This document shows, piece after piece, positions 31,640 to 44,199 of a DNA stretch of 64,000 nt. The notes beneath the pieces were generated by a model. The model saw only the letters and a list, made by a program, of their open reading frames with translations. It had not been told where the DNA came from and did no database searches. Where the stretch lies: the NCBI GenBank assembly GCA_963969495.1, contig OZ018321.1:137318344-137382343 (forward strand), read 5' to 3'. This DNA comes from Ceratothoa steindachneri. Lineage: Eukaryota > Arthropoda > Malacostraca > Isopoda > Cymothoidae. The position numbers and the translations under genes were made by a program. Each line of letters starts with the position of its first letter. The first letter of the stretch is position 1.

Positions 31640-33190
31640 ATTGAGGGTTCATTCTCATTTTCAGCTCAAATATAACATATTTTTTATCTCAGGCAAACTA
31701 ACTAGGTACGAAAAAAGGATAATCCACAAGAAGAAGGAGGGTGCAGCCAACCCAGTCACAATGAAGTACTGTGAGGGAGCGAAGAGGGTCCTTCTTCGCA
31801 TCCTCCCCGATCGGGAGAAACACTTCCAGAAACAGACGCTGTAGAGCATATATGCATATATTGGAGTGGCCCTTCTACGACTAAAGGACCAACACAATGG
31901 ATATGTGGCGCTTTGCGACACTGAAAAGGACCTTGATCTCCTTCTGAGTGAGGGCGCAGCCGAAAAACTCGGGAAAATCAGACTTGTACCCGGACGCCAC
32001 CTGACGTGCAAATAAAAAGATCCGTAATATGCCGGCGCCTTGATCCATGGGTAGGAAAACACACGGCCCCAAGAAATAAAAGAACAAGAATTGGCAAAGA
32101 TCGAGGATGTGATCAAATTTAAGGACCAGAATTGAGAAGACCATAGTCACGTTTTCAAAGTGATCTTCAGATCTACGGAACTTTCGAAGAAAGCCACTGA
32201 ACAAGGACTCCTTGCATTCGACACAAAAACATCTCCCAATTGAATCGAAAGAGAAACATTCGTGTCAGTGCAAGTGTGCTTTACATGCTACGTCTAGACA
32301 AGCATCCAACCAAGGAATGTACCTTCAAAGGAAAAGCATGCCCTGAATGCTCAAGCCAAGATCACAGGTGGAACGAGTGCAGAAGCACAGAAAAAGTGTT
32401 TAAACTGCGGAAGTGGGCATACAACTCCAGCCATGTCATGCCCAGTTAAAAAACAATTAATTCGGAAGAAAAAAAGCTGAGATTAACACAGAGAAAGAAA
32501 GAAGGAAAAATACTTCTTACGCCACAGCAACAGCTAACAGAAGCTTCACTGCACCCGCCGCACAGACCACAACAGTCAATATCGAGGGTAGCATGAGGCC
32601 TGACTTAATTATGTGCATAATGCATGCCCACTTTGTTAACATGGCAAAACCAGGATCATATGTAACTGAACTGAATACCATGCTTGAAAAAAATGGGATA
32701 AAGAAAATGTGGTTCCTGGAGAACCCACCCTCGAGCGAATTGTGTAAAATAAACATGATTCCAAAGGACAATACTAACTAAGAAGAAGAAGAAGAAGACA
32801 AAAGTGAAGTGGAAACCGACTCTGAAGAAGAAAACAATGAGGAAGAAAACACAAAAACGAACTCAGAAAAAAACAAATATCAAAAGTGACCACCCAAAAC
32901 TTCAACATAAAAAAAGTACGGATCCCATGCTTACCCCATTCCAAAGCAAATAAAGCAGAAGGAAATAGTCAATGGACTAGTCAAGGGAAAATATAGATGG
33001 GAATACGAAGCAGATGCAGACGAAACGGAAGTTCACAATGCACCGAAACAGGGCATGATACACATCGGCCCCAGAATCATGCAGCAACATCTCGTGCGGT
33101 GAATTTAAAAAGAAAAGAAATGGACGAACTCGTTCCCCAGGCAGACCAAAAAAAACAAAGTCAGGAAGAGACCACAAACAGATATAAACA
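31640..33190 (+). pseudogene. LINE B ORF1, Gag-like
   Basis: Pieces in several frames match copy A: NGYVALCDTEKDLDLLLSEG, DHSHVFKVIFR, CPECSSQDHRWNEC (knuckle near 32343), KCLNCGSGHTTPAMSC, then MCIMHAHFVNMAKPGSYV and KKMWFLENPPSSE (32593-32781). An acidic EEEEED stretch follows at about 32782. Many indels destroy the frame. Confidence 0.7.
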
Positions 33191-33194
33191 AAAA

Positions 33195-35800
33195 TGGACA
33201 CGTATCAACGTAGAATTAAAATATTGAATTTGAACGTTAACGGCTGGAAGGAGAAACGCATAATCTACTCGAGCATAATAAGAAAGGAAGACCCAGACTT
33301 AATAATCCTAACAGAACATGGTATGAATACAGAGACGTAAACAATAAAAATCCCCAATTATAAATTCATAGCAACCAACTACTCCCAGACAAGATATGAC
33401 GGAGTTGCAATAGATTTTAAAAAAGAAATTCATTTCACAGAAATAAAAGACCTAGAAGAATCATTTTTAGCAGTAAAAATAAAAATGACCACAGGTGATC
33501 TGGTCATAGCCGGGGCCTACCAACCCCCAAGACGCTCGTACCTACCGATAACCAATTTCATTAAGCTCTTCCGTAGACAGGCCTCAACCTTTCTAGCCGG
33601 AGACCTTAACGCAAGGTGCAGGGAAGGCCTACTAAACAGATAAGGACCAGACTTCCCTACTTATTTTACAGCCTGAGCCTCGACTACTTCAGATATTATG
33701 TTAACAAATCAAAACTTCAATCTAAATCGCCACACACAGCCAGGCCCCGCAGCCCCCTCCGACTATTTAAGCATAATTACCACCATCTCAACTTTGCCCT
33801 TCCAAATAAAAATAACACTCAGAAAAGCAACCAGCAGAACAAACTGGGATAAATACAGACAGTGCTTAAACACAATAGAAACTGGATCCATTAACAACCA
33901 AGGTAAAGAGGAAATAGATGACCAACTAGAATTAATAACCAGAAAAATCAGAGAAGCGGACAGTATACACACTCCAACAATAGAGTACAGAACCATTCCT
34001 GCACCTGTAGTGACCCAAGAGATCCAAGATGAAATGGAAGAGTTTCAGAACATAATAAATGAAATCAGGGTACGGGAAATACGATGCAATGGTACAGAAG
34101 TATAATCGCAATCAGAACGAGAATAGACACTCTCATCAAGGAAAATTCAGACCGTCTCTGGAATAATATAATAGGTAAAAATGGAAATGGAAAAAGATTC
34201 AAGGAAATTCTGGAGACAATACAGTAAAGTACGCGAATCACAGCAAAAAGAGGAAATAAGCCTGAAAATACAGAACCAGATAGTAGAACAAAATGAGGAG
34301 CTTCAAGAACACTTCCAAACACACTGGAAGAAAATATTTTCTACTTCACCGGAAGAGAACCAAGAATTCGACCAAAACTACGAAGAAAAAATCATACATA
34401 GCTTTGAAACCCAACGTGAACGTACTATACCGTTTAGAAAAGTTAACGAACAAAGACACAATCCCATAGGGGAAGGAAAACCTTTTACAATGGATGAATA
34501 CCTGACAGCCTTAAAATCCTTTAAACAAAAGGCTCCAGGACAAAGTGGGATATCCAAATATCACCTAATCAATGCCCTAGAAAATGCGCACGAATCGGTA
34601 GTGAAGATCTTCAGTCCCTGCCTAAATATGGGATACTTCCCCCAAGCATTTAAAACAGGAAAGATGATCCCTCTACCGGAGCCGGGCAAAGCGAAACACC
34701 AAGTCGGAAGCTTCCGTCCGATCTCGCTCATGGAATTTCTAGGTAAAGTTCTAGAAAAGCTCCTTAACGAAAACAATCTATACAACCCACAACAGCACAA
34801 GAGTTCCGAAGCAAACGAGGGACAGACACCGCGCTAGTAATCATAACAGAAAAAATTGCTACAGAAACAGCGCAAGGCAACAGAGTTGATATTGTACTCC
34901 GTGATGTTGCTAAAGCCTTTGACAAGGTGTGGTTGCCCGGCCTAAAAGCCAAAATTTGTGACCTTAATCTAGAAATAAACCTCTGAAAAACACTCTGCAA
35001 CTACCTAGACGAGAGGAAAGCCGTATTGCAGATAAATGGCCAAACGGGTGACACAATTAATCTGCAAACGGGTGTCCCACAGGGAGGCTGCCTCTCACCA
35101 ACGCTGTACACAGTGTACACCAGGGACCTTCCGAATCCAACCCATGAATGTGCGATGTATATACAACTATCAGATGACATCATACAAATAGTGGCCAGTG
35201 ACAGAAAAAAACTCAGGGACATCGCCCTAAGAACAGGAAGGGAAATTAAAAACCCTAGTGATTACAAAAAAAGAACAAAATAAAGACAAACAAAGATAAA
35301 TACCCATGAACAGAAGGAAAAAAGCCACTGTACGTGTAGATGGAGAGGCATATCCTTACTCAACAGAAGGACGTGTCCTCGAACTAAAATTAACACCAAC
35401 ATGCTATATTTGCCATCTACCACAAAAAAATCATTGAAGCAAAATCCACCTTATCATCACTATACAAATTCAGACAACTATCAACCAAAAATAAAAGAAA
35501 ATTATACCTGGCCTTAGTACAACCTAAGCTCCTATACCCAATAGTACCATTGAACCCATTAAGTAACTCCCAAATCAAGAAGATCCAAAGAGTCCAAAAT
35601 CAAGCCACTAGATTCATAACAAATACAAGAAGATAAGATTACATACCAGCAAAAGAACTCCACCGCAGAACTACTATAGAACCCATAAACACAGTCTTAC
35701 AAAAAAGAGCAAAAAACTGTAGGAAAAAATTTAAAATACAATACCCCAGAATATAATAGACCAAACCATCATACAAGAAGACGAGATCCGTCCTACGCAT
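33195..35800 (+). pseudogene. LINE B ORF2, endonuclease and reverse transcriptase
   Basis: Endonuclease: MDTYQRRIKILNLNVNGWKE, LTEHGMNTET, TRYDGVAIDFKK, IAGAYQPPRRSYLP and FLAGDLNARC. RT: APGQSGISKYHLINAL, FRPISLMEFLGKVLEKL, VDIVLRDVAKAFDKVWLPGL, TGVPQGGCLSPTLYTVY and YIQLSDDIIQIV, where the usual FADD is LSDD. Many stops and frameshifts. Thumb remnants fade by about 35800. Confidence 0.8.
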
Positions 35801-36514
35801 TATAAATGACGCTTCGATGGAAGCTTGAGAAAAACATTAACAAACTTCAATCTAATCTAGAGGTAATAAACTATAATACATAAATGTAACTACCAGAAAC
35901 ATAACAACTATAAAAGGACAACCGATTATGACTACCAACTATACAACTCAAATGAGAATCCCGATGAGAAATAAGAAAAGTAATTACTGACCATATTAAA
36001 GAAGAAAACCCCCAAAATAAAAAAAATAAATAAACAAATAAATCCATAAAAATAAATAAAACCTAAATTAAAAGAAATTATACAGACGCTCAATTGAGCA
36101 AATTAAAATAAAGCCTCGAAATATTAATATAACTATGTATCTCAAAAAAAATATAAAATAAAAAGGAAAGCGTTGACCAGGCAACCTGGCACAAATCTTT
36201 AACATCTTCACTGTATCATCTTCATCTATCATCCTACACACATTAATACCCACAGCAACACACCACACTTAATCTCTATCTATTCTATATCTCTCTCTCT
36301 CCATAATCTAACTTTATGCTATCTTATCTTCTTTCATTCTGTCGACGAATCAGAAAGCCAACACTTAAATACGCTGAAGAAATACACAAGTAAACCGGCA
36401 AAGGAGGTAAAGTCAAGGAAATATTTACGGAACGCCTATGGATTTCTACTTTACCCTCTCCTTTTGGAAGCACTGAAGGAAGGATAATTTTACTCGGGTA
36501 CCCAATCAACAGTA
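35801..36514. other. A-rich 3' region of LINE B and spacer
   Basis: AT-rich, no coding similarity. Confidence 0.4.
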
Positions 36515-36905
36515 TGTGCGCCTAAACCCACTCTCCGTTGTGGAGCGCACAAGCGGTTGTGACTGCCTTTCATCGCTTCGTTCCAACTATGCACTTTTGT
36601 GAGAAAGGCATAATTGGGGGCACTGGGGAATGTAGGTTTGAGGATTAGCCCACTGTATGACCCAGTGTCAGAGGCACTTGGACAAGAGGCAGAACTGCAA
36701 CTTCCGGGGGAAACCCCGGGGGCCCAGCCAAGACCAAAGACGGAAGTACACCCGTCTCTATGTAAGCCGGATGCAGCTCTGATACCCAAACCCGCGAGGG
36801 GCGGCACCCCCAGTTATTGCTGGTTTATTCCAGACTAACCAACAAAAAGTCCGCCATATACTCACACCTCGTGAGGCACCCCCCTTCCCCCTCGGTTTAT
36901 CCTTC
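36515..36905 (+). mobile_element. non-LTR retrotransposon, same family, copy C (5' UTR only)
   Basis: Carries the same ordered blocks as the 5' UTRs of A and B (GGCATAATTGGGGGCACTGG, GGTTTGAGGATTAGCCCAC, GACAAGAGGCAGAACTGCAA). The element stops before ORF1, where the Penelope-associated repeat begins. A 5' fragment with no 3' end cannot be a simple 5'-truncated insertion, so it was cut by later rearrangement or insertion. Confidence 0.75.
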
Positions 36906-36954
36906 ATCACAAGCATGCCATTAAGGCACCTCACATTTGCGAAGTCTATCAGAT

Positions 36955-37231
36955 CCTCACTCCACTCATTACATCAGTAAAGGAGGCAAGAACATCAAAA
37001 CTCTCCGAAGATGATCGAATAAGATCGAAAGTTCAGCAATTTAGTTTGGTTTTTACCAAAAACATTCATTTAAAGGGGATGAATACAGGACAAGTGATCC
37101 ACCATCTACAAGATGGAATAAAAAAAAGATAGTTAGAGGAAGAGAAAGTTGCCAAAGGAAATTAATTAAAGCGAAATACACAATGGTCTTCAACAAAATT
37201 TGGATTCAAGAAAGATTGCTGCCCAACTATA

Positions 37232-37307
<76 letters not shown>

Positions 37308-37400
37308 GCGAAAATCACACTACACGTGATATATAATGGATGTACATAGTTAATAGACCAAGGAAAAGAAAACTTTTTCCCTCTAAATCTTATAGTTCAA
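36955..37400 (+). repeat. Penelope-associated repeat with (TA)n, plus copy
   Basis: Inverted partner of 23310-23800; homology extends through both sides of the TA array (37235-37304). See that entry for shared blocks. Confidence 0.75.
37235..37304. repeat. (TA)n microsatellite
   Basis: Pure TA repeat in the Penelope-associated repeat. Confidence 0.97.
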
Positions 37401-37445
37401 CTTCCAACTTAAAAATTGAATTTCTACAGAAACCGCTCAAATTCT

Positions 37446-37449
<4 letters not shown>

Positions 37450-37509
<60 letters not shown>
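37450..37509. repeat. (TA)n microsatellite
   Basis: Pure TA repeat about 145 bp after the previous one. Confidence 0.97.
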
Positions 37510-37510
<1 letters not shown>

Positions 37511-37606
37511 AGAGAGCACAGGGGTTGCGCGTTGCCAGGCGTATACGTATTTTTAGGATAAATAAGCAGGCTAAATTTATGAAGTTCATTATTATATTAT
37601 AACTTC

Positions 37607-37643
37607 TTGGTACCGACGTTTCGGGTAGGAACCCATTCTCAAG
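37607..37643 (-). ncRNA. degenerate hammerhead-like motif at Penelope end
   Basis: On the minus strand TTGAGAA is followed by GGG, loop TTCCTA, CCC and then GAAACGTC. This follows the hammerhead order CUGANGA, stem II, GAAA, but the first core box is altered. Penelope-like elements are known to carry hammerhead motifs in their terminal repeats, and a Penelope endonuclease lies directly upstream on this strand. Probably inactive. Confidence 0.4.
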
Positions 37644-38888
37644 GATATGACATTATAAATATATTCAAACATAAGAATTTTTTAGATAAGTTATCAGATA
37701 TTTATAAATTAATTATATGGGAAATGAGAAGCAGCAGAGGTGGTGATATTCAAATTATAAAATGCAGGGCTTTTAACTATTAGGGAATAGGAAATATGTT
37801 TGTTTTTATAATAAAACTGAGATTAATTAGTTTTTAGGTGTCTTTATTGTAAAAAGGGGAGATATTAGAAATATTTTAAAGATAGGGGTTGTTTTCGGGG
37901 AAGTGAATTTGTCGTGTGTAATTCGTGGGTGATTATAGTTGTAGTAAAAGTAGAAATGAGCTTGTGTCGCAGTTTAAAGTGAGGTTTTTAAATCTAATAT
38001 AAAGAGATTCCAGTGTACGTAGTTGGTTTTCGGTGTTTGATTTATCTTTAATTGAAAAATCATTTAAGTTTGGTTTATGGTTTGGATGTCTCTTTTCGTA
38101 GTGTATTCGGATAGGGGAGAATTCGAGAGTAGTGAGCAGGGCTTCAGTTCTGTTGCTGATGCCTAAATGTGCGCAAATACGGGTATGTAGTGTGCGCTGT
38201 GTCGATCCTAAATACACCTTGGAATTACATCTCAGGCAATTGAATTCATATATGATGGAAGATCGAAGCAGCGTTGGTATTTTGTCTTTAAAGTTGAAAA
38301 GTTGTTGTACTTTTCGTGTGTTTTGAAAAATTGGTATAAAATGTGTTGCAGGAAATGAATTTTTAAGAAATGGTGAGAGTTTGGCCCAGAAAAGTGAATT
38401 GAGGGGTCCTATATATGGGAGAGGTACAAAAAACTTTTCTTTAGGGACGTTGTGTGAGAGATCTTTCGAGGTAAATATTTTATTGATAAAATTTCGAAGA
38501 GTTCGGTCGTATAAATTTTAAGGATATCCGTTTTATTGCAAATAGTTAATGAGGAAAGTGACCTCGTTGTGGAAATTGAGGTATGATGTAGAGATATTGT
38601 AAGCGCAAGAAAGTAAGGTTTTGAGAGAGTTTAATTTGATTTTGGTGGCACAATGACTAAGAAAATGGAGTCCAGAGCCCGTATGTGTAGGTTTTCGGTG
38701 AATGGAAGTGAAGAAACCGTCGGTTGTGCGTGTTATTAGTAGGTTTAAGAACGGAATGGGGTTGTTGTCTTCCTTTTCTTGAGTTAATTTAATATTTGGA
38801 TGTAACTAGTTTATGTACTCTAGGAATTTATCAGATGAACTTTTAGAGCAGAAAAGGGCGATGGTGTCATCTAGGTTTCTCCTGTAGA

Positions 38889-38890
<2 letters not shown>
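37644..38890 (-). pseudogene. Penelope-like element: RT end and GIY-YIG endonuclease
   Basis: Minus strand: YRRNLDDTIALFCSKSSSDK near 38880, IPFLNLLITRTTDGFFTSIH and RKPTHTGSGLHFLSH are the C-terminal RT region of Penelope-like elements. At 38217-37933, YLGSTQRTLHTRICAHLGI, HYEKRHPNHKPN and TLESLYIRFKNLTLNCDTSS give the GIY-YIG endonuclease. Frameshifts lie between. The 5' end stops at a (TA)n array at 38891, so most of RT is missing. This endonuclease is of a different type from the one at 25001. Confidence 0.85.

Positions 38891-38959
<69 letters not shown>
38891..38959. repeat. (TA)n microsatellite
   Basis: Pure TA repeat exactly at the 5' truncation point of the Penelope copy. Confidence 0.97.
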
Positions 38960-38962
<3 letters not shown>

Positions 38963-38988
38963 CCAACATTTGGGCTGTTCCTGTAGAT

Positions 38989-41763
38989 CAGGGGTGGGCA
39001 ACCGTTTTCACCCAGGTGGCCGCATTTGAAAATATCTTAAGCCATATGACCGCAAATTTGTAAATATTTGCAAAAATACTATTTTGTTGAGTTTGATATT
39101 TAATTTATGACTGAAGGAAAGTAATTTTTCTATAAAGCATTCAAAATTAATCATAGCTTTAATGACTCTTTTGATGCTGCTTATTATTTCAAGTAGTTTG
39201 ATATTTGGTTCTAGAATGGTAGTCCTCAACTTGAGTTGATCTTCTAAATGTACATCAGTGAGCTGAGTTTTCAACTTTGTTTTCATTTACCTCATGTAAG
39301 AGAAAGATGATTCACAGCAATGTGTAGTGGTAAAGCATGAAATAATTTTTCGAGCATCATGACAGAGACGAGGGTAATCAATTGCATCTTTCCAAATTTC
39401 ATGAGGATCTTTTTTTAAATTAAATTGAGATTTCATTTTATTATCTTCTGAAACTTCTCTCCAATCCGGTGCTGTAGAAATATCTAATAAGTAGGGTTGA
39501 CAAATCAGCTTTAAAGATGTTTCAAAATCCTTGAATCTTTCATCATAATTTTGAATTAATGTTTCAAGAACAGATACATATTCCAGAAATTGAAATGATA
39601 CACATGGTTCTTCTTGTTCTTTTAATACTTTTGTCAATTGAGGGAAATATTCTTCAGCTTTTGCCAACTCAATCCCAGTAAGAATTTTTTTTTTAAATAC
39701 TAATTGTTTCCGAAATACCTGAACTTTATCCACGTCCTAAATGGATTTAGTTTTACCTTGAACATTAATGTTAAATTCATTGTGTTTTGTCATTGATAAA
39801 ATTATCATTCATTAATTCACGATGTGTATTATGATCACTATAAAAACTGAATCTTCGTTCTTTCAAATTGAAAGTTTTGTACAAGATTCTTCTCCAAGAC
39901 AACCAACGAACTTTTAAATGGTTCGTCAAGTTTACAATTTCGGTTTTACCATCGTTATTAAGCATGGCATGAAACTGACTATAACGAGTGGAATTACTTC
40001 TAATAAAGTTAACAATGCCTATGATTTTATAAACAGTGTGTTTTAGAGTGGAAGATTTTGCAGCTAGATTTTACTGATGCAGGATACACTGAAAAACAAT
40101 TAAGGAATCTGGATTGGGTAGTTCTTTTTTAACAGCCCAATAAATCTTTCAAGGAAACTTTTCATTAAAGAAGCACCATTTGTGCATACACTTATTAGGT
40201 TTTCAAAATCAAGCTTTGCTTCTCGGCATTTCTCTTTAAAAACTTTGAAAGTATCAATTCTGCGAGGTTTATCTTTAAGATTACATACAGAAAGTAGTTC
40301 TTCAATACAATGAACATCCTCCGTAATTCCACGAATAATAATTAAGACCTGCGCTGAATCAGTAATGTCAGTTGTTTCATCCAACGCTACAAAATAAAAA
40401 GCTTCCATTTTAATTATTGGATTAAGCTGCTCCTTTAAGTTACAATCTTATTCATGTTGACGGTTTGTTATTTTTTTCTCGAGGGAGGAATTTCTTTATA
40501 CCTGTGTACCTTTCAGGATCTAAGCAACTCACAAATTCATTGCTTGAATCTTTTATAATCTCAACATTATTAAATGATGCCCCTTTTTTCTAATAAAAGA
40601 GCTATTTTATAGGAGGCTTCAATAGCATCATTCTTATTTTGAAATAGTTTCTTATATGTTTGCTGCTTACGCTCTTTTTCCTTCCTTTAATTAACAAAAC
40701 GCAACATTTCGCAATTAGGGCGGCCAGAGAAGCGGGAAAAGGTTAATTTAATCTCGCCTAATTAAAATTGAGTTATGATATTTGGAATATAATTTTTATT
40801 TTGGAGCACATTTGTGTACATAAAATATAAAGAAACCAGGTAATGGCTTCGCCACTTCCCCCTAGGGGGGAGCTTGCGCTTCGCTACTAAGATTAAAATT
40901 TAAAATCTAAAAAAAAAGCAGCCATGGTTAAATTTTTATAAATTTTCTGAACTTCCGTCAATTATAATAATTTTAAAAAGGAACTCTAAACTAATTTTCC
41001 CCACTTTAAAAATATCGCGTTGCTAAAATATAGTTATAGAAAAAGAAGATATATAAAAATAAATTATTGCAACTTCACCATTTGTAATTCTTTGGGTTTT
41101 AAAAAATTAACAAAATTTCGATACTTATATTTATTTCTGAACTTTGATACAAAAAACATAAGTCATAACCAAACTAAGATGAAATTATTATTCAAATACT
41201 CAAAAAAATCCTCTTCTTAAATTATAGAGTTAGTGATGATGATGATGATGATGATGATATCTTTCAAGATAAAATACTAATTAATTGAGAGCTAAAAATA
41301 TTTAAATAGTGTAGCAAAACAGTACAAAAAATAGTCATTTTCGTATTGTCGGCCGTGTAGCAAATAAATGAGAGGAGGGACAAAGCGTATGAGATATTAT
41401 GCCCTGATAAAACTGTCATTTCTCTGTATTTCTTGAAAGTTTCAGACAGATTCGTCAAAAATTAAAGGAAGAAATACGATTTTACTACAATTATCGTCGT
41501 TCAGAAAACGAATCGCCATTCGTTGGAAAATAAGAATATTGTTTTCACAGAGCAAGGAGGGTAAAAATTTTATTTTACATATACTTTTTATTCAGTAGAG
41601 GTGTATTAAATACTTATCGATAAGTTATTTTTGCTAGACAATTTAAAAGTTATCTTCATAAAATCGAAAAGGAAAACAAAAGTTATAAAAACAAATGTTT
41701 TATTATAAAGCCTCAAATTTCCGCATTTGGACCTTGTAATGGCTGCAGGTTGCCTAACCCAGG
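38989..41763 (-). mobile_element. hAT element (ZBED/GTF2IRD2-like)
   Basis: The left end is CAGGGGTGGGCAACCG. The right end, inverted, is CCTGGGTTAGGCAACCTGCA, the usual hAT terminus with a few mismatches. A transposase-like pseudogene fills the 39000-40700 part. I find no convincing 8-bp target duplication (CTGTAGAT left, TTTAGAGG right). The segment 40750-41730 is AT-rich with a (GAT)n run at about 41230-41258. Confidence 0.75.
39008..40700 (-). pseudogene. hAT transposase
   Basis: Minus strand from 40408: YFVALDETTDITDSAQVLII and RGITEDVHCIEELLSV, the hAT catalytic region with the D of DETTD, then CTNGASLMKS. LTNHLKVRWLSWRRIL follows at 39965. The C-terminal dimerisation part is at 39733-39008: TKVLKEQEEPCVSFQFLEYV, DYPRLCHDARKIISCF and TTHCCESSFSYMR, then a stop and TKLKTQLTDVHLEDQLKLRT. 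This is typical of vertebrate and invertebrate ZBED5/GTF2IRD2-like hAT proteins. Several stops and frameshifts are present; the BED zinc finger end is not clear. Confidence 0.8.
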
Positions 41764-42430
41764 TTTAGAGGTTGAAGTAATTTTAGATACCGGTGCAGAC
41801 GCAACGTTAATGAAGCGGGAATTAGTTGATCACTTACAGAGCCATACAATTACAAATACAATATATTACAGTCTACATACAGTGTAGTTAAATACTGTCA
41901 CTGGAGTTAATATTCATACAGATGAAGAAATAGAATTTGTTTTTTAATCCAATCATTTCTATTTATCCTACTTGTTGTTGCATTGTTAATACCGAAACGC
42001 AGTTCCAAGATAACATTTTATTCGGTAACGATTTCTTTGTAAAGAATGAGTGAGACATTTGCCCCGCTCGAAACCTAGTTCGATGTCATCAAAACTTAAA
42101 CCCCTTAAATGGCCAATTAAGGTGTATCCTCAATACCCGCTCTCACTCAGTCTCTAAATATCTTGATCCTAACAATTTTGAATTTATCCACATTTTGCGC
42201 TCTCTGCCAGCATCGAAATCTCCTCCTTCTAACAATGATCAATTTACCAGTAATTCGCGCTTCTAAGCCATTCTCGAAATCTCCTCAGTCTCAAAGTGAT
42301 GAATATTTCTCAAATTTGCGCGCTCATAATGATGATTTTCACATAGCATATGGCTGAATTTCCATTGCATATGACAGTAACTGATTGTATAAATTCCAAA
42401 TTAATATATTTTTACGTTTATCCTGGATAT
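41764..42430 (+). pseudogene. Ty3/gypsy-type protease fragment
   Basis: LEVEVILDTGADATLMKREL near 41775 is a retropepsin with DTGA active site. It begins right at the hAT end and fades after about 42050. A gypsy RT start on the same strand resumes at 47640, beyond an I-clade LINE. Confidence 0.65.
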
Positions 42431-42759
42431 AAAATAACTGTAGGACCCAAGTTTGACCCAAAGCCCACATTTTAAATGAAAAGATATTTTTTTAATTTTA
42501 GGGAAACAGGCAGCAAGCAAACTCCGGCGTCGGGGAGAGGCCGCCCAACCCGGACCCAAGAACGTGCAACCTACAAAGAAACAACAACAAAAAAATCCAG
42601 GTTAAATAAAGTGGAGGAAGCCGGCCTCTTCCAAAAAGTCATGAAGTTCACAAGCCAGTGTGAACAAACCCGTCCCGAGTACAAGGAAAAAACGGTGGTG
42701 ACCACGCTCATCCTGGTACCGGGACAGGTAGCAGGCTCGAAGATCACCTAGACTGGGAC

Positions 42760-43470
42760 ATTAAACAAAAATGTGCCGAACAGTCTGGAGGATAACGCAG
42801 TCATCACAATTTGGTGAAGGCGAGTGGTCCACCAAATGAAGGTGCGTCCCAAGAGTGTGTCCAATTCGGAGACGACAGAAAGCAACCCGAAGTCGTCGCA
42901 GTATTGGAGGGGTATGTCCATGGGACCAGTCGCGACACAGTGGCAACTTTAGGTTCCCAACGACCGTCTCCCATCTTCCTTGCCAAGCAGCCCGGAGAGC
43001 TGCCCGTATTGCTACCATGTAATCGGTGTGAAGAAAAGCAAAATGCTGATGTGGTCACTCAGTCCTCGTGGAATGTTTGGTGCCTACATCGGCGCGCCAT
43101 TCCCCGCAATTCCTACATGTCCAGGAACCCAGCAGAATATAATCTCCACCTCCGCCAGGCTCGCCAAAACCGTGACGTCAGGGATATCGCGAGCCAAGGG
43201 ATGCGGAGATTCCAATGCCCCGAGAGCACTCAGAGCACTTTGTGAGTCGCTATAAATCACACTCAGGTCTCCGAACCGGGAACGTCGCGTTATCTCCCGT
43301 ACCGAGTAGTGTATTGCAACCAGCTCGGCCGTGAAAACAGACGCAGCGCATGACAGAGCCCCGCTGACTTTAAACAGAGGGCGTACGGTGTGGAAACCGA
43401 TCCCCTCTCTGGACTTGTAGCCATCCGTATACACTTGCACGGTTCCGGCGTGAAACGAAGTGTGTTGCAA
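42760..43470 (-). pseudogene. I-clade LINE RNase H and C-terminal domain
   Basis: VQVYTDGYKSREGIGFHTV (first Asp), SVFTAELVAIHYSVREI (Glu), VIYSDSQSALSALGAL (second Asp) and FCWVPGHVGIAGNG (fourth region). This is a complete RNase H set typical of I-clade LINEs. After a frameshift, WQGRWETVVGNLKL, RRLRVAFCRLRIGHT and CDDCVILQTVRHIF form the C-terminal Cys/His tail. Confidence 0.85.
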
Positions 43471-43587
43471 TACTTACGGCACTGTAGAAGCTTTGGAATT
43501 AGAGCGTCGCGACAAATGGTCAAAGGTGGTACCCTTTAGGGTGGCTCCTGGGCTGAACCAGGGAAGCCACCGGCCCGAGAGCTATAC

Positions 43588-44170
43588 CTAGCTCTCGAAG
43601 GAGTTTCGTTGCCCGAAACTCGAAGAGCTTATGGTATGACTGGCGTCTCTAGGCTGCATAGGTACCGTGGAGATCAGCGGCGAATGCAGTGAGAGCTGTT
43701 GGCGACTGGCACAGGCGCTGCGCTCGCGCGCACAAGCGCATAATGCACTGTATGTGGCGCAGGGCGTGTAGCATCTCCCCAGGATCGATAAGTAGGCTCT
43801 TAATGTGGGAAGTAGGGAAAGCACCGGTCGCCAGGCGAAGGCCGGTGTGGTGGATCGAGCCCAATTTCCGCAATGCGTGCTTGGCTGCGGATGCATAAAA
43901 CTCACATCCGTAGTCAAGCTTCGAACGAACAAAAGAAAAGATAAAAAAGTAAGGCAGTAGCCTGATCAGCGCCCCAGGAGCTGAGTGTAACGGAGCGAAA
44001 AAATCCATGACGCAGTTAGAAGAGACAATAAGGCTGCGAATATGAGCCTCCTAGGTGAGGCTTCGGTCAAATATACGACCAAAGAAACGGTGTGAGTCCA
44101 CCACTTCCAGACGTGCCCCATTTAGACACAAGTCTGGGTCAGGGTGGAGCCGTATATGGCGACAAAAGTG
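43588..44170 (-). pseudogene. I-clade LINE RT thumb region
   Basis: MAKTKVAHFCR, LHPDPDLCLNGARLEVVDS and HRFFGRIFDRSLT are read across frames near 44190-44060. FVRSKLDYGCEFYASAAKHA, LRKLGSIHHTGLRLATGAFP and TSHIKSL follow at 43932-43790. The palm with YADD is absent: the endonuclease runs almost directly into MAKTKVAHF, indicating an internal deletion of more than 1 kb. Confidence 0.8.
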
Positions 44171-44199
44171 CGCCACTTTTGTCTTGGCCATTTCCTGAA

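Larger units (their letters stand above)
31196..35800 (+). mobile_element. non-LTR retrotransposon, same family, copy B (decayed)
   Basis: 5' UTR homologous to that of copy A at about 31225-31600, ORF1 from about 31640 and ORF2 from 33195. It is in the same orientation as A, starting about 550 bp after A ends. It is much more frameshifted than A. Confidence 0.8.

Noticed and set aside
42811..43245. 144-codon plus-strand ORF
   Set aside because: Antisense shadow of the RNase H domain of the I-clade LINE.
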